Shown: positions 35,176 to 45,205 of the stretch, in pieces
How positions within the stretch are numbered: position 1 is the first letter of the stretch
How the letters are laid out: each line of letters starts with the position of its first letter
Assembly (NCBI RefSeq): GCF_047511655.1
Contig: NC_133389.1
Location: forward strand, 37,803,295 to 37,867,294
Reading direction: 5' to 3'
Length of the DNA stretch: 64,000 nt
DNA from: Castor canadensis
Lineage: Eukaryota > Chordata > Mammalia > Rodentia > Castoridae
Position numbers and translations under genes: made by a program
Notes under the pieces: generated by a model
Database searches by the model: none
The model's input: the letters and a program-made list of their open reading frames with translations, nothing else
Told to the model about the DNA's origin: nothing

Positions 35176-35704
35176 TGACCTGACGGCCCCAAGCCCCACA
35201 GCAGGGCTGAAATAGAGAAGATGTATTTCTAGGCTACCACAGCCTACAGAGAACAGAGGTAGCCTGATTGTGTTAAGCTTCTAGAAAAAGCAAGCATTTA
35301 GGGGTGACAATGTCTACTGTCTCTTATCACAGACCAGGGGTGATGCAGAGACAAACATGCCCAGAAACCTGGTGAGGGGCCTTCTCAACTCCCCTCCCCA
35401 TGCACATCAGTCACATGGGACAAGTCTGTGTAATCACATGTAAAAGCAAGAGTTCTGAGAGAGGCAAAGGGAGACTCTGTGAAGACACAGCTGCCTAGGA
35501 CTGGTCTGAAGATCTGGTGCCATCAGTGTCAAAGGAGACTAACCATCCCCAACGCCTGGTTTGGCCCACCCAGCCAGCACCATCCCTTGATCTCTGTCAT
35601 CACCAGATATCCCAGACCTCCTGCTGGAGACCATCAGGCCTGCTATGGACAGTGGGCTCAGCTGGTCCTCACTCAGTGCAGACCATTTTGGCATCATCTC
35701 TATA

Positions 35705-36185
35705 TACAGAGAGTCCTCAACTTAAGATGGTTCCATTCACCATGTTTCTACTTTACAATGGTGCAAAAGCAATAAGCATTCAGTAGAAATTATACTTTGA
35801 ATTTTGAATTCTGATCTTTTCCCCAGCTAGCAATATGCAGAAAACTGCTCTCTAGTGATGCTGGGAACAGCACCATACAACAGCTCCCAGACGGCCACAT
35901 AAGCACAAGAGAACACCGCCCACAATGTTGACCTCCAAGTGTCCTAGTTTCTTTATCTGTAAAATGGGGATAATAATAAACAGGAATTTGAATGACAGGT
36001 TGAAACTGTCTCATTACATGACTACAACACAGCAGTTTGGGGTGACAGGCTATAGGCTGTCTTTAGTATGTGGTGTTGCTAAGCTATGTTCAGTACTACA
36101 TCAAACACATTTTTTTACTTATAATATTTTAAACTTACGATGGGTTTACTGAGAAAAGCCCAATAGTAAGTTGAGGAGAATGTGC
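35705..36185 (+). mobile_element. Tigger-like DNA transposon, interrupted
   Basis: Terminal inverted repeats are visible: the left end 'agtcctcaacttaagatgg' and a right end whose reverse complement reads 'ctcctcaacttacta'. Internal landmarks include 'acaatggtgcaaaagcaata', 'tttgaattttgaattctga', 'gctgggaacagcaccataca' and 'aacttacgatgggtttactg', matching a TcMar-Tigger non-autonomous element from memory. The centre is replaced by, or interrupted with, the right arm of the inverted duplication (35927-36058). No transposase is encoded. Confidence 0.7.
35927..36058 (+). repeat. Right arm of inverted duplication, inside Tigger
   Basis: Reverse-complement match to 35043-35175. It contains 'tttatctgtaaaatggggat' and 'ggataataataaac', then non-MIR text shared with the left arm. 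The Tigger sequence resumes at about 36060 with 'gttgctaagctatgttcag'. Confidence 0.75.
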
Positions 36186-36189
36186 ATAC

Positions 36190-36500
36190 ATAAGCACACA
36201 TACTTATTTGGGAGACATAGCCCTTAATTTAAAGAAATAAAATTGAGGATTGTGGGATTATTTCATGAGGAAGGAATCTGGAGACGTCATTCTAGTTAGT
36301 ACCTGTCAAGGTGCCAAATCAAGGTAATACCACCTACCCAACAAGAGCTATCAGTGAGCTACCCACCTGCAGGTTGTATTTGCCTTTGACATCATACCTG
36401 CACCCAAGTGCACATCTGCACCCAAGCACACTACTGTGGAGGCCACAGCCTGAGGTCCCCGGGCACTCTGGGCCTTGATGGGGTCAGCCAGTGGCTATGT
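36190..36500. other. Unique non-coding sequence
   Basis: Nothing recognised as a gene or named repeat. Confidence 0.35.
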
Positions 36501-36504
36501 CAGA

Positions 36505-36680
36505 TCCACAGCATCAGCAATTCTCCCGCAGCAGGATGAGTTATTAATAAACACGCTGCTTCGAGCATTTGCTCACGATTGTTTGATATTTCAGTTTTCA
36601 GTAATTTTCTCAGTTAATAATTTATTAAATGGATTATTTGTCATTTCAATTTATTAAAAATTGATAAAGGGCTCATTTCT
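36505..36680. promoter_or_regulatory. Candidate conserved non-coding element
   Basis: A repeat-free block with FOX-like 'ataaacacg' and 'gattgtttgat', a near-HNF1 palindrome at 36613-36625 (gttaataatttat, two mismatches to GTTAATNATTAAC), several TAAT cores and retained CpGs (cttcgagc, cacgatt, acacgctg). No open frame spans it with recognisable protein. The function is inferred from texture only. Confidence 0.3.
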
Positions 36681-36689
36681 TTTTTTCCC

Positions 36690-37305
36690 AAGCTAGGACA
36701 CAGCGGAAGATACACAGGCCAGAGTACAAATTAAAGGTTTCTCATCCCTTTCCTTCCCCTACGCCTGCCCAGTCACAGTCCAGTAACTTGGGTCCTCTTC
36801 ATGGTGTCTCCACACTCAGAGACTTGTTCCTTTGTCAAGCCATGACACTGGAAAGGCACACCCCCACCTGCTCCCATTCACTTCCATGCCCATCTCTGAA
36901 CCATGACTTCTTTGCTCAGCTAATCCCCCAAACTACACAGAAAGCAAACTCAAGGTCCTCCAGCTGCCCTGCTCACTGAAGAGAACATCCTACCAGTTCA
37001 CTGAGCCATCTACAGACTGCACAGTCCCCTACCTGAGGTGGGGCTGAAGTTTGAAAAAGGAGTCTGGAATGTGGTAGGACTTCAGATGTTGTGATAGGAG
37101 GAGGAAGGAGGTGTTTAAAGGACTGAAAGAATTTGTAAGAGGTGCTTAGCAGGCTGCCTGGTCTTCCCCCATGGACAATACCAACCCTGGCAGTCAGCTG
37201 TCTTATCTTTAGTCTATAAATTATTTCATGGCTCCTATATTCTGATCATAGCCTTGCCTGCATTTACAGAATGCACATGAAGATACTTGAAGGGAAAATC
37301 ATAAG
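36690..37305. other. Unique non-coding sequence
   Basis: No gene or named repeat recognised. Confidence 0.35.
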
Positions 37306-37309
37306 CAAC

Positions 37310-37595
37310 ACAGTTTCCTGATCCTTCCCTTCTCCTTTTCCTCCCTGACCTGCTTCCTCTGCCTCCACTGAACACCTGCTCTTACTTGCTCCCTCTCCCC
37401 CTCCCTTCCCCTCTTTTTTCTTTTCCTCTCTCTCTCTTTGTCTCTCTGTGCACTCTCTTGCCATTTCTACAACCCTCTTACTTTTCTACCCTCTTCTTTA
37501 TTCCCTTTTCCCTTGTACTCCCTCCATCCTCTTTCCCCTTGGCTTTCTTCTCTTTGGTCCTTTGCCTCTCTGGCCCTTCTTCTTCCAAGTACTGA
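37310..37595 (+). repeat. Long imperfect polypyrimidine tract
   Basis: Close to 290 bp of mostly C and T, with pure-pyrimidine cores such as 37388-37438. Long strand-asymmetric tracts of this kind can form triplex (H-DNA) structures. They also create long chance frames: those at 37386-37595, 37448-37771 (+) and 37264-37464 (-) are low-complexity products, not genes. Confidence 0.8.
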
Positions 37596-37599
37596 AGGT

Positions 37600-37895
37600 C
37601 CACAGACTGGTTAAATACATTCCCTTGTCTGGAGGCTTGACCTATGAGAGAACTCGTTTTAATGGCTATGGAGTTTCATCACCAATGTCCTGGGGCTTCT
37701 GGATCCCTGTGGTTGTTTCCAGGTTGAGAGCTAAGCTCTGCAGTCAACCCATAGGTGTGGGTCACATCTAGAAAAAGTGACAGGGACTTCTGAATCAAAG
37801 ATAGTGCAGGTAAAACCCCCTGTGGAAATGCAAAGGGTAGAGGGAAGGAAGAAAACTATAGGTGGCTGAAGAAGCCACAGTCCTCAAAGTCACTT
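37600..37895. other. Unique non-coding sequence
   Basis: Nothing recognised. Confidence 0.35.
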
Positions 37896-37899
37896 TAGC

Positions 37900-38175
37900 C
37901 AAGAGCGTGCGGTCATCATTTTGCCATTTCTGTCTGCCATCTCTGGCTCCTTGAGATCCCATGTATCATTGTTTTCCAGAGCACTTTTCCCCAGGATGAG
38001 TTTAATGGCCTTATAAAAGTCACATTGCGCACAAATTGGGAAGTTTCTGAAGCACCGAGCCGGCTCTCATGCATATACACTCGCAAAGTTCCCGCAGCCG
38101 AGCGGGGATGGCAATTCAAGGCACAAAAACATCCTTGGGTAAATTACTTCCTATTAGTATGTCACATATTTCTTA
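37900..38175. promoter_or_regulatory. Candidate conserved non-coding element
   Basis: Repeat-free and unusually rich in retained CpGs for this window: gagcgtgcgg, tgcgcac, caccgagccgg, actcgcaaa, cccgcagccgagcgg and atacgac within about 265 bp. It includes 'catgcatat' (partial octamer) and 'tgcgcaca'. The minus frame 37916-38119 crosses it but resembles no protein. CpG retention suggests constraint or germline hypomethylation, as at an enhancer or small promoter. Confidence 0.3.
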
Positions 38176-38402
38176 GATACGACTGTAGTTCCAGGAGGTG
38201 ACAGCAGCAGTTGACAATAAAACTTTGTACTCTTTTTTATTTATATTTTCCCTGCCTTTCTGTTTTGTTTGTTGTGGTTTTTTTTCTCCCCTCCATTATA
38301 TAACAGCACTTCAAGCTCATCATCTCCTGATTCTGGGGAGACAATGGCCCTTGGGGCTTGTTTGTAATGCCTCTCTGTAGCATTGTCCAAGAAGACATCT
38401 AA

Positions 38403-38443
38403 CCCCAAGGGGCACCTTGTGACACCCTCAGAGGGGTGTCACA
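38403..38443. other. Two adjacent palindromes
   Basis: CCCCAAGGGG (38403-38412, EBF/AP-2-like) is followed 5 bp later by a perfect 10-bp inverted repeat, TGTGACACCC (38418-38427) and GGGTGTCACA (38434-38443), with a 6-bp loop. The stem could extrude as a hairpin or bind a dimeric factor. No terminator meaning applies in this genome. Confidence 0.5.
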
Positions 38444-38449
38444 GCATCA

Positions 38450-40115
38450 TTTAGACAGGCTACCTGGGGGTGGAGCTCTGCAATCCCTAAATTTCTCCCT
38501 GGCCACAGCTTTCTGCTTGTCTTCAAATCCATAATTCTCAACTGAACAACTTTTGTGTGCCAAGTCCAGAACTGGATGACCTGAGGAAACAGAGAAGAAA
38601 GTCATTCATTATCTAGTTCCTGAGTAAGTCCATCCAATGAGGCACTCTTCTCAAAAGAAAAGAAAATGGATGGTAAGTGCAAATACGAGCAAGTTAATCT
38701 AAACATATTATAGGAACTGAACTGAAGAAGACCAAGGTCAAACTAAAAGACACTGTGACCTAAAGCTAGGCTTTCATGGACAGGAACAGAACAAAGCCAT
38801 TGAGAACAGGGGACTCCATCCCATCTCAGAAAAATGAGATTACCCTTGTGCTGTTCTTTACAAACACCATACTGCCTTGGCATTCATCAGGTTCATCTAG
38901 ATGGAGAATGAGAAAGTAGTTTCTGCAGGAGGATCCCTGAAGAAGGATCCTCTCCATTGTCCCAAGACCTGGTGAAGTCCTTCAAGCACAGGGAGGTCCC
39001 AGTTTGTCAGCCTTTGGCCTTGAATATAATGCACAAGGGCCTCCAGCTTATGCTAAGACTTAGCACTCTGTGTCTTAGCCTCTCATCTCTGGCTCTGGAT
39101 CCCATTAATAGAAGAAAAGCATGCCCTCCCTCCTCCAGGTAGGAGGTTCACCAAATGTCATCAGGATGGTTTCTTGGGAATCTCTCTGTCCTCCAAGGAT
39201 GGGTCTGAAAATATCCTGCCTTTTTACCTCATCTTCCCACAGCCAGGAGGACTCAGAAGGCCCTCTTCTCTGTGAGGTGATGAAGACTCACCTGGGCTTC
39301 AACTCTCTGGCTCCAAGGTCCTCTTCACTCTGCCTCCAGCTCTCTCAGCCACAGGATCTTGATTTCTGTGGTCCTCAAAACCAGTCCAGTGCAGTTCAGC
39401 AAATGGCAGCCTCTTTCCCCACTCTTTCCTAAAGGCTCATTCTCATTCTCAGACACTCAGCTCTAAACAGTCATCCAGGTCAAGTCCATGCTGAAGAAAA
39501 GGCTTGGCTGCTCTGCCTGGAGTGTCCCAATCTGCCTCTGTACAAAAATGAGAATCTAGACCCTGAAAGAAAACATCAAAACCACCAAATCTTGATAAGG
39601 AAAATGAAGATGAGAATGAGAATGAAAGAGATCGCTTCAGAGTTTATGGAAAATGAGATAATTGTTTGCATAACTGGACAAAGGGACAGACACAGATTAA
39701 GGAATAAGAGTTAGTGGGGGAGAAAAGGGACATTGCTTTGTATAAATGCTACAAAATGGTAAACTTCACTTTTTTAAATTTTTCAGCTAAAAGTTTGATA
39801 TTGCCTTTGGAATTATTGAAACAATGGGAGAACTATACCACTAAAAATGAAAACACTGTCAGATCAGATCAGCCCTTAATTGTGAACTATCCTATGTCTT
39901 TTTTTTTCTGGTCAGTGTGGATGCATCGTGAATATTTCAGGACTCTTTGGACCTCAATTCCCTACCACTTATAATTCAAAATTGCATCTTCCCCTGCCTT
40001 CTCCCAGGACTCTTAATTTCTCTTCTCTCTCTACCATTATTTATTTAAGCCTCCTAACTGTATTATTTATTTTAACACCATATCTGTATTATTTATTTTA
40101 CTGTAGCTCCATAAC
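38450..40115. other. Unique non-coding sequence
   Basis: No gene recognised. The frame at 39121-39432 (103 codons, Ser/Leu-rich) has no known domain, and no splice structure supports it. No named repeat was identified. Confidence 0.35.
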
Positions 40116-40118
40116 GAT

Positions 40119-40225
40119 ATTATTTAAGTCTATAAAATAAAGCTTTCTCCCTTGAACTCTCTGTGCAAAATAAAATTGTATTGTACTGAAACATTCTTTG
40201 AAATGCCCTTCTTTTCTACCACTGG
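40119..40225 (+). repeat. Tandem duplication, unit A
   Basis: Begins 'attatttaagtctataaaa', continues with 'gaactctctgtgcaaaata' and 'cattctttgaaatgccctt', and ends 'ctaccactgg'. It is paired with 40273-40375. Confidence 0.8.
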
Positions 40226-40272
40226 ATAATAATAATAATACTAAGCATTTATACAGTACCTTTCATCCTGGG

Positions 40273-40375
40273 ATTATTTAAGTCTGAAAAAGCAGTTTGT
40301 CTGAATTCTCTATGCAAAAATCAAGTTGTATGATAATATTCTTTGAGATGCTCCTTATTTTTTACCACTTGCTGG
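40273..40375 (+). repeat. Tandem duplication, unit B
   Basis: Begins 'attatttaagtctgaaaaa', continues with 'gaattctctatgcaaaaatc' and 'attctttgagatgctcctta', and ends 'ttaccacttgctgg'. It is clearly homologous to unit A in the same order and orientation, with many substitutions. A 47-bp spacer containing (ATA)n separates the two. Confidence 0.8.
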
Positions 40376-40629
40376 TAGAAAAATGCTCTGTCTTTGTGCA
40401 CAACTCTTCACCTAGGAATTGCAAAGCAATTCTCTCATTGATGCTCATCTACTTACAAGTGGCTGAGAAAATATTGCTTCACTTCCTGAGTGGTGACAAG
40501 GGAGCAACGAGAAGACTACCATGGACAGGAAATAGGTGTAAGTCAGAAGGCATTGATGGAAGGTTGTCCATCACTCTGCACAGCTCCTCTTTGTCTCTGA
40601 TACAGGGACTCACAGTCTCCTTCCCTCTC

Positions 40630-40745
40630 ATATAGACATAGCTCTGGAGATGGATTACCTGGCTTAAATCACTTACTCCCCAGTGGCACATCCTGGGCAA
40701 GTCCCTTCCCCTCTTGAAACCTCCTTTTGCTCATCTGCACTCAGC
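40630..40745 (+). mobile_element. MIR SINE
   Basis: 'gctctggagatggattacct', 'aaatcacttactccccagtg', 'tgggcaagtcccttcccctc', 'ttgctcatctgca' match the MIR consensus order ('cttgggcaagttacttaac ... tcctcatctgtaaa'). Confidence 0.75.
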
Positions 40746-40859
40746 ATCCTCCCACACATGGTGTTTTGCTCAGGCCTCTTCTATACCCTAAATTGTCCTT
40801 CCCACTCCAAGCCATTTGTCCATCCATGACTGATTCCAGGTCCTTATCTAGGAAGTGTG

Positions 40860-41240
40860 TTTTAGTTGGTTCAGGATACCGTAACAAAATATAATACACT
40901 GGGTGGCTTACAAACAACAAACATGTATTCCCCACAGTTACAGAGGCTGGAAAGTCCAAGGTCAGGTGCTATCAGATTCTGTGCCTAGTGAGAGTCCTCT
41001 TCTTGGTTCATAGATGATGGCACCTTCTCATTATAGCTTTACATAGTGAAAAGAAGTGAATGAGTTCTCTTGGAACTATATAAATTTATAAAGGCACTGA
41101 TTCCATTCATGAGCCCTCCATCCTCATGAACTAACTACCTCACCAAAGCCCCACCTCCTAGTACCATCACATTAAGGGTTAGGATTTCAACATGTGAAAT
41201 TTGGAGCAACTAAAAAACTCAGACCATAGCAAAAGGTAAA
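40860..41240 (-). mobile_element. MLT1-type MaLR LTR, inverted
   Basis: The plus strand reads 'ggataccgtaacaaaatata', 'gggtggcttacaaacaacaa', 'cagttacagaggctggaaag', 'tccaaggtcaggtgctatca', 'aaagccccacctcctagtac', 'catcacattaagggttagg' and 'tttcaacatgtgaaatttgg': the full reverse complement of a MaLR (MLT1/MST-like) LTR, from 3' to 5' end. Solo LTR, no internal region. Confidence 0.85.
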
Positions 41241-41244
41241 TGGT

Positions 41245-43180
41245 GGCCTCTTACATTCTCCAACAATGACTGCCAGTATCATCATTTTTTTTCTTATGAA
41301 GCCTTGGATCTTAAGTTCTAGGGAACATATCCAGGAGCAGGATACATGTAATTTTGCACAGTTTTGAACTGACTCTTGTGAATGGACTTTTATTTATTGT
41401 TTGATTCATTCAACAAATCTTTACTGAGTATCTGCTATGTGAGGCCCTCTTTTTGGCCCTAGAGTTGGAGCCATGAACAAAATAATCAAAAACTCTAGCA
41501 ATCTCAGAGCTTAAAATCTTGTGAGAAAATATATCCACCACCAGATCTGTAAAGCTAAGACATAGCATGACTCACACCTTCTTCCTCTCACAGTGCTGAA
41601 CAGAGCATGCTGTACACAGCAGGGAAGTAGAAAATATTTTCTACCTGATTTTTAAAATATTAATGATAAGGAGATATGAGGCTTCAAATAATTTTAACAA
41701 TTTTCTGTAGTTTCAAAAAACATTTTTTGGAAATTGCCTTAAGCCTCAAACTGGTTATTACATCCCTAACTATCCTTATAATGTTTTATACCATCAGTGT
41801 AACTCTTTACAGAAGTGTATCACAGTGAAGGGGATCAAGTCTACAACCTGAAACTTCTCAAGTATTTTCTGTTAGATGGGCAAGTCCCTCAGGTGTCATG
41901 AGAGAAAGCAATGAGACAGTCATTCAAAATGTCAACACAATGCCTAGCCAGCAATAGCAGCTTAATAAACTATAGCAAAGCATCCTATTCCTCCCTAAGG
42001 CTCTGGTCCTAACTCCTTGCGATGTCTGAGAGACTGATATGTTTGAGTTTTAGAAAAGGCTATCTGATCTTCCCCTAGAAAATTCTGTTCGAAAAGACAC
42101 TGGTGACTGGGTCAGCATTCCTTTCTCTTCTGTGGTTGGTGTACCAGCCTCAAACTCTTTGTAACCTTTACTGGTGGCACCTGCATGTCACAGCATTGGG
42201 TTCTGATTTGCCTCTTTGCAATGAAAAAAACACTTTCACATTCACTTGTTCTCTAAGCTCTCTCGCCCTACCATTCATTATATTCTCTGAATGCTGTGCA
42301 TTCTCCTTATGTTGCATATTATATTCTCTGTCCATTGCATTCTTCCCCAGGTTGTTTAGCCTTAATCAGTTTGCAGATAAATGGTTCTCCTTGCTTTATA
42401 CAGTCTCCATCATGGAGTACCAACAGAAAAAGGACTATAGTAGTTTCCCAGTAAACATCATTTTCATATAATTTGGTCTGATTGGATGGACTACATGAAA
42501 AAGTTATAACTGCCCTTATTTTAAAAGATCAGAAAGGGAGATCTATTACCTCCCAAGCAACCCTTACTACTCCCTTTCTCTCTGGAAGTGCAATAGTCCC
42601 TCTCCAGAGCTGCACATCTTGTGTCCTTCCTGAACAATCTCCCTTTCCTATAATTATATTAGGCACTGAAGATTATTAAAGATCAAGCCACATTCCCCTG
42701 CACACAAAGACAACAGTCAATATGGGGAGACATATAAAAAACAGTATGGAAATGCATGGGACAAGCTTAGGGCCTCACAAAGTTATACACAATGGTCTCC
42801 TAACCCAGTTATACCAGGTTAAAGGACTTTCTGACAGTGATGCAGAGATAGGGGTAGAACACAGGAGACCCAGGTAGAACAGTGCAAAGGTCCTGAGGCA
42901 AGCTGAGAAGGTTCAAAGAACTAGAATAGTTCAGAACTTCTGAAGCCAGGGCCAGAACCTAAAGGACCTTCTGAACCTTGCTAAGGAGCTGGGACATTGC
43001 TCTGAGGTTACCAGGAATACATCAGAGCCACCACAATGAGTTAATCAGGAAAGTAACACGACCAGATACAAGGAAAGCACCAATGAAGGCAGACATGGAT
43101 ACAAAAGGACACTCAGGGCAGAGTGAAAGAATTAAAAAAAAAAAAAAACCCTCTGGACAAATTACAGGGGATTTGTTTGC
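41245..43180. other. Mostly unique non-coding sequence
   Basis: 41390-41525 ('caacaaatctttactgagta', 'gccatgaacaaaataatcaa') and 42860-43080 ('agtgcaaaggtcctgaggc') resemble old mammalian interspersed repeats that I cannot name. The plus frame 42103-42471 (122 codons) is hydrophobic and Cys/Ser-rich, with no recognisable domain or gene context. A poly-A run lies at 43134-43148. Confidence 0.35.
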
Positions 43181-43181
43181 A

Positions 43182-43194
43182 AAATATTTGTTAA
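43182..43194. repeat. L1 target-site duplication, left copy
   Basis: AAATATTTGTTAA, a perfect 13-bp match to 45692-45704, directly before the L1 5' end. Confidence 0.85.
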
Positions 43195-44268
43195 GGAGAT
43201 CTAAGATGGCAACTAGGGCACAGAAGTAGACAGCATGAGCTCGGAGACTCCAAAACCTCCCTGAGATGCTAGAGCCACACTTGGCAGAAATAAAGCAGCA
43301 AGAAGAATCAAAACTTTGACATCCTGAATCCCTAGCCTGTGGAAACCTTCTCCACACCACGTTACACTGAGAAAACAGGAGGGCTGCTGGCTCCAGATGC
43401 TGCTCCAAACCTGCTTGGGAGACATTCAGCAGACCAACAGGTGAGCAGCAAGCGTCACACAGTATTCCCCCAGCCACCCAAGGATAAACCAGCATAGCCC
43501 CCTGGGCAGACTGACTGCCTCCCTGCAAAAAAAGACAAAAACAAAAACAAAAAACTTAACAATAAACGGGGAACAAAACACTAACACACACCAGAGCACA
43601 GGAGAAGGGGGGAGGGCAGGGCGCTGATCTCCATGTGAACTTTTAGTAAACAAAGGCTGGAAAGGCAGAAGGGCCGACAGTGGGCAGATGATAAGTTCCT
43701 GCCTGAAATAGGGCAGGTAGCAGTCCACAAAGCTTATCTACAAAGCCAGTGAGCAACATCCAAAGTCAAACAGCTCCACAAAATTGAAAAATAATCAGCA
43801 AACCATCACAACACGCTGACAGCAGCGGGCCAGCTGACAGATCACTGAACTTGCCCCAGAGAAGGGGGTGAGGCAAAGAAACAAGCCCCCAGTAAACCAA
43901 CACAGTGAAAACCCAACACCAAAGCAGGACAGCCGGTAGGCTACAGAGCTGATCTCTTGAACTTGAGGACAGAATGCAAACTTAAACTGCCACACCTCAC
44001 TGAGGGAGGAGCTGACCAAGCAACTGCCTCTGAAAGACAGAAGGAAAAAAAAAAAAAACACTGCCCAATCACCTAGCGAGACTACCACAGAGCTTCTGCT
44101 TAAATACCAATACCAGGATTCCATGCTGGGGGAGTAACACCAGAACTCAAACTAAGACTGAAATTCTATTGTTCCTGAACTTGAAATTTTTTGTTTGTCA
44201 GTTTGTTTGTTCTGTTTCCTGTTTGTGTTTGTTTGTTCATCTCTCCACATTGCTTTCTCTGGGTTTTT
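43195..44268 (+). promoter_or_regulatory. L1 5' UTR / internal promoter region
   Basis: The first bases carry AAGATGGC (43203-43210), the YY1-type motif found at the very 5' end of many mammalian L1s, where YY1 positions transcription starts. The region is richer in G+C than its surroundings and rich in 'cagcagaccaacagg'-like text, and ends in a TTTG/GTTT-rich stretch (44190-44268), as just before ORF1 in many L1s. Minus frames 43022-43528, 43426-43728 and 43795-44124 cross it; they are unrelated to L1 proteins and probably chance. Identification as L1 5' UTR rests on position, the YY1 motif and the shared TSD. Confidence 0.65.
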
Positions 44269-44270
44269 TA

Positions 44271-45205
44271 TCAAAATAGATCAAGGGCCTTAAACTCTGA
44301 AGTTAATACAGGAAGGAACAGGAAACACTCTGGAAGCAATAGGTATAGTCAAGGACTTCCTCAATAAAACCCCAGCAGCTCAGCAACTAAGAGAAAAGAT
44401 GGACAAATGGGATTTCATAAAATTAAAAAGCTTCTGCACAACAAAAGAAATGGTCTCTAAACTGAAGAGACCACCCACACAGTGGGAGAAAACATTTGCC
44501 AGATACACATCAGACAAGGGACTGATAACCAGAATATATAGGGAGCTCAAAAAACTAAACTCTCCCAAAACCAATGAACCAACAAAGAAATGGGCAACTG
44601 AACTAAACAGAACTTTTTCAAAAGAAGAAATTCAAATGGCCAAAAATCACATGAAAAAATGCTCACCATCTCTGGCCATAAAAGAAATGCAAATCAAAAC
44701 CACACTAAAATTCCACCTCACCCCTGTTAGAATAGCTATCATCAAAAGCACCACCACCAACAGGTGTTGGCAAGGATGTGGTGAAAAAGGAACCCTCGTA
44801 CATTGCTGGTGGGAATGCAAGCTAGTACAACCACTCTGGAAAACAATATGGAGGCTTCTTAAAAAACTAAACATAGATCTGTCATATGATCCAGCAATCC
44901 CACTCCTAGGAATATACCCAGAGGAATACGACTCAGGTTACTCCAGAGGCACCAGCATGCCCATATTTATTGCAGTGCTATTCACAATAGCCAAGTTATG
45001 GAAACAGCCAAGATGCCCCACTACTGACGAATAAATCAAGAAAATGTGGTATTTATACACAATGGAATTTTACTCAGCCATAAAGAAGAATGAACTCTCA
45101 TCATTCACAAGTAAGTGGATGGAACTCGAGAACATCATCCTGATCGAGGTTAGCCAGGCTCAGAAGACCAAAAATCATATGTTCTCCCTCATATGTGGAC
45201 TTTAG
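44271..45205 (+). pseudogene. LINE-1 ORF2 C-terminal remnant
   Basis: Homology starts at 'tcaaaatagatcaaggg' (the NSKWIKDL region, with TGG changed to TAG). It then loses 14 bp compared with the copy at 19.6 kb, which shifts frame. From 44399 there are 211 open codons ([12 protein letters not shown]...), including the zinc-knuckle motif CWQGC...HCWWEC at about 44764-44817. These run to a TAA at 45032-45034, where the other copy has Trp. The frame then continues through IKKMWYLYTMEFYSAIKKNE to the normal ORF2 stop, TAG at 45203-45205. No catalytic RT or endonuclease residues remain. Confidence 0.9.

Noticed and set aside
37264..37771. Three frames across the pyrimidine tract, one with a hydrophobic, Leu/Ser/Pro-rich product.
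   Set aside because: Low-complexity translation of a CT-rich tract, not a membrane protein gene.
39121..39432. 103-codon plus frame considered as a possible small gene.
   Set aside because: No recognisable domain, no Kozak, splice or poly-A context that stands out; Ser/Leu-rich composition mirrors the TC-rich DNA.
42103..42471. 122-codon hydrophobic plus frame.
   Set aside because: No domain or homology that I recognise; composition follows AT/TC-rich DNA. It is within the size expected by chance in 64 kb.
43022..44124. Minus-strand frames of 100-168 codons across the L1 5' UTR.
   Set aside because: They are antisense to an L1 5' UTR and resemble no L1 or host protein. An antisense L1 ORF (as in primate ORF0) is conceivable, but these are not shown to be conserved.
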